The translations under genes and the position numbers were made by a program. Below are positions 6,943-9,613 of a DNA stretch of 9,613 nt, in pieces. The first letter of the stretch is position 1. Every line of letters begins with the position of its first letter. The DNA is from an archaeon (GTDB taxonomy: Archaea; Hydrothermarchaeota; Hydrothermarchaeia; JALTZZ01; JALUTC01): contig JALUTC010000152.1 of NCBI GenBank assembly GCA_027058345.1, positions 1 through 9,613 of the forward strand, given 5' to 3'. The notes beneath the pieces are model-generated. The model saw only the letters and a program-made list of their open reading frames with translations, made no database searches and was not told the DNA's origin.

Positions 6943-6965
6943 AAAATTTATCGTGGTGTCAGAAT
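6943..6965 (+). repeat. 23-bp direct repeat, copy 2
   Basis: Exact second copy of the repeat at 6892-6914, with the core CGTGGTGTCA at 6952-6961. A probable operator or initiator-binding iteron. Confidence 0.8.
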
Positions 6966-7010
6966 TTCGTGCAAAGTTCCGGGATTTTTTGTTGTCCCAA
7001 TGTATACAAA

Positions 7011-7165
7011 ATTACCCAGAGGAAATTTTGAATTTCCCATACCACAAGGTTAGGAGAATTCATTAAACTATTAAACTATTAAACTAACCATGTTTAATAG
7101 TTTAATAGTTTAATGAAACTAACACGCCACTTCGTCTGGGCAATTCAAAATTTCCTCCCGGTAAT
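7011..7165. repeat. Outer inverted repeat of a nested dyad (32-bp arms)
   Basis: The arms 7011-7042 and 7134-7165 are reverse complements at 28 of 32 positions. The longest exact block, GAGGAAATTTTGAATT, runs for 16 bases in the left arm. The midpoint is 7088, exactly the midpoint of the perfect inner repeat (7059-7117). The 16-bp spacers between inner and outer arms (7043-7058 and 7118-7133) have equal lengths but unrelated sequence. The arms also hold a local palindrome, GGAAATTTTGAATTTCC at 7021-7037. Confidence 0.85.
7059..7117. repeat. Inner perfect inverted repeat built from octamer iterons (26-bp arms)
   Basis: The arms 7059-7084 and 7092-7117 match perfectly around a 7-base centre, TAACCAT. 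The left arm contains ATTAAACT three times in tandem (7062, 7070, 7078). The right arm contains the reverse complement AGTTTAAT twice exactly (7099, 7107) and once with one mismatch (7091). This makes six octamer half-sites, three facing three. The RNA or DNA could fold into a long hairpin, but an A/T-only stem with iteron periodicity suits protein binding or strand opening better than termination. Confidence 0.9.
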
Positions 7166-7186
7166 CACGACTTTCCTCCCGGTAAT
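7151..7186 (+). repeat. 15-bp direct repeat, two copies spaced 21 bp
   Basis: TTTCCTCCCGGTAAT occurs at 7151-7165 and 7172-7186. The 21-bp period is two helical turns. The first copy is also the outer end of the right dyad arm, and its reverse complement recurs with two changes at the left arm start (ATTACCCAGAGGAAA, 7011-7025). There are therefore three related sites, two direct and one inverted, around the dyad. Confidence 0.8.
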
Positions 7187-7215
7187 ATATTATTTTTTAT
7201 TATTTATTAATAATA
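7183..7215. other. 33-bp A/T-only run, candidate unwinding element
   Basis: From 7183 to 7215 every base is A or T, directly after the second 15-bp repeat. In a thermophile such a stretch beside iterons is the natural place for duplex opening at an origin. No TATA-to-gene spacing explains it: the nearest rightward start is at 7502. Confidence 0.5.
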
Positions 7216-7358
7216 GCAAATCGCCATTTTCTACCCAAATCTTGCCTAAAACTCAAAAATAGCCAAATGTCATCAATTTTGACAGTCCACGATTTTGATA
7301 TTTTCAAGAAAAAAAGGAAAATTTAGGGTAATCCCATCTTCTCAAACTGCTCGACACT

Positions 7359-7443
7359 CGAACGCACGTCATGCGCAATTCTCAATATTTATAATTAATT
7401 GAGAATCATGCGTTCGCTAACCAGCACGTGCAGCAGCACGTCA
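7359..7443. repeat. Inverted and direct repeats around the rightward promoter
   Basis: CGAACGCA (7359-7366) and TGCGTTCG (7409-7416) are a perfect inverted pair. Inside them ATTCTCAAT (7378-7386) and ATTGAGAAT (7398-7406) form another, with the TATA-like TTTATAAT in the 11-base centre. GCACGTCA occurs directly at 7364-7371 and 7436-7443, and CAGCACGT at 7422-7429 and 7434-7441 (12 bp apart). These look like regulator sites before, on and after the promoter of the 7502 gene. Confidence 0.65.
7388..7395 (+). promoter_or_regulatory. Candidate TATA box for the rightward operon
   Basis: TTTATAAT lies between the arms of the ATTCTCAAT/ATTGAGAAT inverted repeat. Transcription would begin near 7415-7420 and give a leader of about 85 bases. 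That agrees with the presence of a ribosome site before the first gene, unlike the leaderless units elsewhere in the window. A dimer bound to the repeat would mask the box; the ribbon-helix-helix protein of this operon is the obvious candidate. Confidence 0.4.
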
Positions 7444-7462
7444 ATAAAGCAGCATGACATTT

Positions 7463-7480
7463 TGCTAATGTTAATTAGCA
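7463..7480 (+). repeat. Short palindrome in the leader of the 7502 gene
   Basis: TGCTAAT (7463-7469) and ATTAGCA (7474-7480) are perfect inverted arms around four bases. It ends 11 bases before the AGGTGG ribosome site (7492-7497), so it could be an operator or a weak leader hairpin. Confidence 0.5.
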
Positions 7481-7501
7481 ATTGTTAAAATAGGTGGTTG
7501 C

Positions 7502-8218
7502 ATGGCAATCGTCCTTGCAATCCCATCGACTTACATTTTCAATAAAATAAGGTATGAATGTAAATACATCAGGAAGGACGACATGATAATCTTGAAGAAG
7601 ACAAACATTCTTGATGAATGTGGATGCGGTGCTAGACATTGGTATTTTATCAAACTTCCGAAGCCAATAACTGGTGGAATTAAGCTTTTCAGGAAGGAAG
7701 AAATAGTTGACGTTGGAAGAAGGAAGATAAAGAAGCTGATGGAAAGGAAAGAAAAATACTTCTACATACTAAGATACGTCAATATTGAAGAAAATGGTAG
7801 TGAAGGATTGAAAGATACAATATTCAAGGGATGGCTTGTTTTCGAGGAATTGGAAGACAGATATAAAATAACTAAGAAGGAGCCAACGCACTGGTGTTTA
7901 ATCTTCACGAATAGAGTAAATTCAAGAGAGCATAGTGCTAGTGTTGAGCTGTTGAATGAAAATGATGCTATTTATAAAGAATATTACTTTACAGCTTGTG
8001 CAATCGAATCGGTTGCAAGTGTGATTGCAATCCTTCCGTTAGACAAGCCTGCAATTGTTAAATACGTTTATGATGCCCCATATCGTGGAGGCGAGCCAAT
8101 TTACAAGAAGGTGAAAATAACGCCAAACCTCAATGCAGAATGGGACAACTTGTTAAAGGATGTTCATTATTACAACATTGAGGATTATGAAGAAATCGTT
8201 GAGGGAGAAATTATATGA
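7502..8218 (+). CDS. Hypothetical protein, first gene of rightward operon (238 aa)
   Basis: Starts MAIVLAIPSTYIFNKIRYEC, with AGGTGG four bases upstream of the ATG. The protein appears mixed alpha/beta and soluble. It has ILDECGCGARHWYF at residues 36-49, whose C40/C42/H46 could bind a metal, and a second Cys/His pair at THWCLIF (about 129-135). A moderately hydrophobic stretch near 165-180 (CAIESVASVIAILPL) is too short and interrupted to be a clear membrane helix. I do not recognise a family. It is ATGA-coupled to the ribbon-helix-helix gene, so it may be regulated by that protein, or act with it as a toxin/effector and regulator pair. That is inference. Confidence 0.75.
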   Translation: MAIVLAIPSTYIFNKIRYECKYIRKDDMIILKKTNILDECGCGARHWYFIKLPKPITGGIKLFRKEEIVDVGRRKIKKLMERKEKYFYILRYVNIEENGSEGLKDTIFKGWLVFEELEDRYKITKKEPTHWCLIFTNRVNSREHSASVELLNENDAIYKEYYFTACAIESVASVIAILPLDKPAIVKYVYDAPYRGGEPIYKKVKITPNLNAEWDNLLKDVHYYNIEDYEEIVEGEII

Positions 8219-8454
8219 GAAGGCAACCAAAAGTCCCGTTCATGATTTACATTCATCCGAAATTGTATAATGCAATCAGGTCAAGTGCAAAATCTATAGG
8301 AATGTCGATGAGCAGCCTTGCAAACATTCTTCTTTACAAGGCGATGAGAGATTTGAAGATAATTTCTGAAACGAGAGAGCTTGAAAGGAAGCTTAAAGAG
8401 ATTAAGAGCATAATTTATGAGGTAAGGAGGAAAGTAAACGAGGAAAGCACTTGA
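8215..8454 (+). CDS. Ribbon-helix-helix (CopG/Arc-type) DNA-binding protein (79 aa)
   Basis: Probable transcription regulator. Residues 7-14 (VPFMIYIH) form the DNA-contacting beta strand. PKLYNAIRSSAKSIGMSMSS (15-34) gives helix A and the turn, and LANILLYKAMRDL (35-47) gives helix B, the standard order of the ribbon-helix-helix dimer. A charged C-terminal helix (about 51-76, heptad-like ELERKLKEIKSIIYEVRRKV) may add a coiled coil. The start ATG overlaps the TGA of the 238-aa gene, with a GGGAG site just upstream. Likely target: the inverted repeats around the promoter at 7359-7416, by the common habit of autoregulation. Confidence 0.8.
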   Translation: MRRQPKVPFMIYIHPKLYNAIRSSAKSIGMSMSSLANILLYKAMRDLKIISETRELERKLKEIKSIIYEVRRKVNEEST

Positions 8455-8587
8455 ATATCTATCATACATTGCTGCAGGAATGCTTGGGGTTATTCTTGCA
8501 AATGTTCTCGGAGTCGAGAAGGCATTGATATTGCTCGGAATACTAATTACGATATGGTTCATTATAAGCATAATATTTTACGATTAG
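8438..8587 (+). CDS. Small two-helix membrane peptide with probable ACG start (49 aa)
   Basis: A frame open after TAA (8435-8437) reads xRKALEYLSYIAAGMLGVIL, then a polar turn (NVLGVEK), then a strongly hydrophobic stretch (ALILLGILITIWFIISIIF) ending YD. That is two membrane helices with a positive amphipathic start. The first ATG in frame, at 8480, would give only 35 aa, cut off half the first helix and lacks a ribosome site. In contrast GGTAAGGAGG (8421-8430) lies seven bases before the ACG at 8438, where a single T would make ATG. Either ACG is used, the start has mutated, or a read error is present. It overlaps the end of the ribbon-helix-helix gene in the +1 frame. Confidence 0.5.
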   Translation, partial: TRKALEYLSYIAAGMLGVILANVLGVEKALILLGILITIWFIISIIFYD

Positions 8588-8750
8588 TCTCAGTAGCCCG
8601 TGATTCATGAAATCCTCACGGACTACCTCACCTAACAGACCGGTAGCCCCCTCACCGTAGAAGCTCCACCGTATTACTACGGATTCATAGCCCTACGGCT
8701 CTCGGGAACCACCGGTTGAATGTTTCATCCCGCTCGCTATCGTCATCGCG
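8588..8750. ncRNA. GC-rich, highly foldable intergenic stretch, candidate structured RNA or element end
   Basis: This gap has no convincing gene but is far richer in G and C than its surroundings (34 of 60 bases in 8641-8700). It folds in a nested way. ACCGGT (8639-8644) can pair with ACCGGT (8711-8716). Inside, CCGTAG (8655-8660) pairs with CTACGG (8693-8698). Innermost, CCGTA (8669-8673) pairs with TACGG (8678-8682) around TTAC. The 8593-8626 hairpin stands before it. In AT-rich thermophiles, local GC excess with nested stems usually marks a functional RNA. Next to a TnpB gene, an IS200/IS605 end or an omega-type guide RNA must be considered. Strand not determined. Confidence 0.45.
8593..8626. 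other. Hairpin after the rightward operon
   Basis: GTAGCCCGTGA (8593-8603) pairs with TCACGGACTAC (8616-8626) over eleven positions with one mismatch, around a 12-base loop that contains TTCATGAA. It begins six bases after the membrane-peptide stop. It could be a terminator-like stem (no T-run follows), the end of a transposable element, or the first arm of the structured region beyond. Confidence 0.55.
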
Positions 8751-8754
8751 GTCA

Positions 8755-8760
8755 TTATAT
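8755..8760 (+). promoter_or_regulatory. Candidate TATA box of the AbrB-TnpB unit
   Basis: TTATAT lies 22-27 bases before the ATG at 8782, with only A/T-rich DNA and no ribosome site between. This fits a leaderless transcript starting at or near the AbrB-family start codon. Confidence 0.4.
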
Positions 8761-8781
8761 GATAAATAATAAAATTATTTT

Positions 8782-8964
8782 ATGGAAAACAATGTTTTGT
8801 TTATAGGTGAAATTAAAAGTAAATTTAGAAAGTATGGAAATACAATGGTAGTTGTAGTTCCAAGCGATATAGCAAGAGTAGTCGGGTGGAAGCCCGGAGA
8901 TAACATAGTTCTCAAGCTGGTAAGATACAAAGATAAGAATGCTCTTCTGGTGGTGAAAGAATGA
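8782..8964 (+). CDS. AbrB/SpoVT-family DNA-binding protein (60 aa)
   Basis: Small dimeric swapped-hairpin DNA-binding protein, in archaea often a regulator or antitoxin. Residues 9-22 (GEIKSKFRKYGNTM) form the first arm with the basic loop. VVVVPSDIARVVGWKPGDNI (23-42) shows the typical 'v.vP..ia..lg.k.Gd.v' core, and the last strand is ALLVVKE. Length is normal for a single-domain AbrB. There is no ribosome site, so the message is probably leaderless. Its TGA overlaps the TnpB ATG as ATGA, and GGTGGTGA within its last codons serves the next gene. This strict coupling suggests it controls TnpB level, or acts as its partner. Confidence 0.85.
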   Translation: MENNVLFIGEIKSKFRKYGNTMVVVVPSDIARVVGWKPGDNIVLKLVRYKDKNALLVVKE

Positions 8965-9613
8965 GCGAGGAATATATTACGATAAAGGCAAGGGTTATCG
9001 ATGTTAAGCCAAAGGAATACATAGGATTGATTTATCTTTTCATGAGGAAATATAGAGATGCTGTCGAATATGCAGTAAAATTGTTAAGGAAAGGAATAAA
9101 AGAAACGGATGTTGAGAAAATTCTTCAAAGAAAATTTCAATTGGGTTCATGGTATAGTCATTCAGCGGTTAAGGATGCAAAGAAATTTGCTGAGCAAGAA
9201 AACTTTAAGAAATTATACAAACCATGTTTGTATTCCGTTGGTGCCAAGAGAGAAAAAGGAAATCCAAACATTCGTATCATTAATCAGGATGAAGCAATTG
9301 TAAAAATTCCGATGCAATTGGAAAGAAAAAGACAAAAGCATAGAGAAGTGAGATTGAAGATAAGATATGATAAGAGGTATAAAGAATTGTTCGGCACATT
9401 AACAAATCCAGACTTTCCATATTCCGTTAGAATTGTTTTAGAGGATGAGAAGAAGATTGGACTTGGCTTGAGAATATCAATCCCGATTGAAATTTATAAG
9501 AAATACGTTAAACCTAAAGAAATTGTTAGAGAAGATGCGAGAAACATAGCTGGCTTTGATATAAACGTTGATAGGATTAACATGGTTATTATATCTCCAT
9601 CTGGAAGATTACT
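8961..9613 (+). CDS. tnpB: TnpB-family (IS605 OrfB) RNA-guided nuclease, C-terminus beyond window
   Basis: The frame is open for 217 codons to the right edge. The N-terminal half has the TnpB helical and wedge pattern: YLFMRKYRDAVEYAVKLL (25-42), then WYSHSAVKDAKKFA (64-77), followed by strands around 104-118 and 127-175. NIAGFDINVDRINMVIISP (195-213) is the first RuvC motif with catalytic D200 intact. The second RuvC motif, the zinc finger and the last aspartate lie outside, so activity cannot be judged. Start: ATG overlapping the AbrB stop, with GGTGGTGA five bases before. TnpB cuts DNA guided by an RNA usually made from the element's right end, here not visible. No TnpA (Y1 transposase) lies upstream; an AbrB gene takes that place. 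Could also be a domesticated TnpB acting as a regulator. Confidence 0.85.
   Translation, partial: MSEEYITIKARVIDVKPKEYIGLIYLFMRKYRDAVEYAVKLLRKGIKETDVEKILQRKFQLGSWYSHSAVKDAKKFAEQENFKKLYKPCLYSVGAKREKGNPNIRIINQDEAIVKIPMQLERKRQKHREVRLKIRYDKRYKELFGTLTNPDFPYSVRIVLEDEKKIGLGLRISIPIEIYKKYVKPKEIVREDARNIAGFDINVDRINMVIISPSGRL

Larger units (their letters stand above)
6864..7501. other. Non-coding divergent control region, candidate replication origin
   Basis: These 638 bases have no plausible gene and separate the leftward replication operon from the rightward block. From left to right they hold: the leftward promoter, two 23-bp direct repeats, a 155-bp nested dyad centred on 7088, a 15-bp direct repeat, a 33-bp A/T-only run, a quieter stretch (7216-7350) and a promoter with inverted and direct repeats (7359-7480). 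The quiet part contains only a small TGTCA...TGACA inverted repeat (7268-7284) and TCCACGAT at 7286-7293, which matches in reverse the ATCGTGG part of the 23-bp repeat. Repeats, a dyad and an unwinding-prone run next to primase and helicase genes are the usual signature of a plasmid or viral origin. Confidence 0.6.

Noticed and set aside
7062..7114. CRISPR-like repeat array
   Set aside because: The units are contiguous octamers in opposite orientations with no spacers.
7059..7117. Factor-independent terminator
   Set aside because: No gene runs into it from either side; both operons start beyond it and point away, and the stem is almost all A/T.
7011..7165. Junction of linear-genome telomeres or a terminal inverted repeat
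   Set aside because: The equal-length spacers between inner and outer arms are unrelated in sequence; a telomere junction should be symmetric throughout.
8281..8571. 96-codon minus-strand frame
   Set aside because: Antisense to the ribbon-helix-helix gene and membrane peptide, with no ribosome site or domain.
8588..8781. tRNA gene in the GC-rich gap
   Set aside because: On neither strand could I find the T-loop consensus or a cloverleaf; the stems are nested instead.
9109..9303. 64-codon plus-strand frame
   Set aside because: Out-of-frame shadow inside the TnpB gene, whose own frame is continuous and has family motifs.

Overview
This window looks like part of a mobile or extrachromosomal element of a hyperthermophilic archaeon (plasmid, virus or integrated replicon). 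Three observations support this: AT-rich DNA with AGA/AGG and ATA codons favoured, GGTGA/GGAGG ribosome sites matching an archaeal 16S 3' end, and leaderless first genes with TATA boxes about 25 bp upstream. The replication proteins are also archaeal in type: a PriS-like primase and an XPD/DinG-like iron-sulfur helicase. I cannot assign a genus.

Two gene blocks diverge from a 638-bp non-coding region (6864-7501). The leftward block (6863 to 1) is a replication and recombination operon. In transcription order it holds a 54-aa possible AbrB-like regulator, a 299-aa helical protein of unknown function, the 748-aa helicase and a 307-aa primase. Three small unknown proteins (114, 67 and 60 aa) follow, then a 328-aa HExxH metallopeptidase-like protein and a 59-aa cysteine-rich protein. 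After a T-tract and a probable internal promoter come a 155-aa candidate Rad52-like annealing protein and a gene cut by the left edge. Five junctions, from the 299-aa gene to the 60-aa gene, are 4-base ATGA stop/start overlaps, so these genes are probably translationally coupled.

The non-coding region is highly organised. It has two exact 23-bp direct repeats and a third, inverted core. Next is a 155-bp dyad in which two nested inverted repeats share the same centre (position 7088); the inner one is built from three tandem octamers on each side. A 15-bp direct repeat spaced by 21 bp and a 33-bp stretch of pure A/T follow. Lying beside the replication operon, it is a strong candidate for the replication origin and/or the control region of the element.

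The rightward block begins with a promoter whose TATA box sits between the arms of an inverted repeat. It encodes a 238-aa unknown protein, a ribbon-helix-helix DNA-binding protein (ATGA-coupled) and a short two-helix membrane peptide whose only well-placed start is an ACG. A GC-rich, strongly foldable stretch (about 8590-8750) follows. The window ends in a second unit: an AbrB-family protein coupled by ATGA to a TnpB-family (IS605 OrfB) RNA-guided nuclease, cut by the right edge just after its first RuvC motif. No TnpA is visible.
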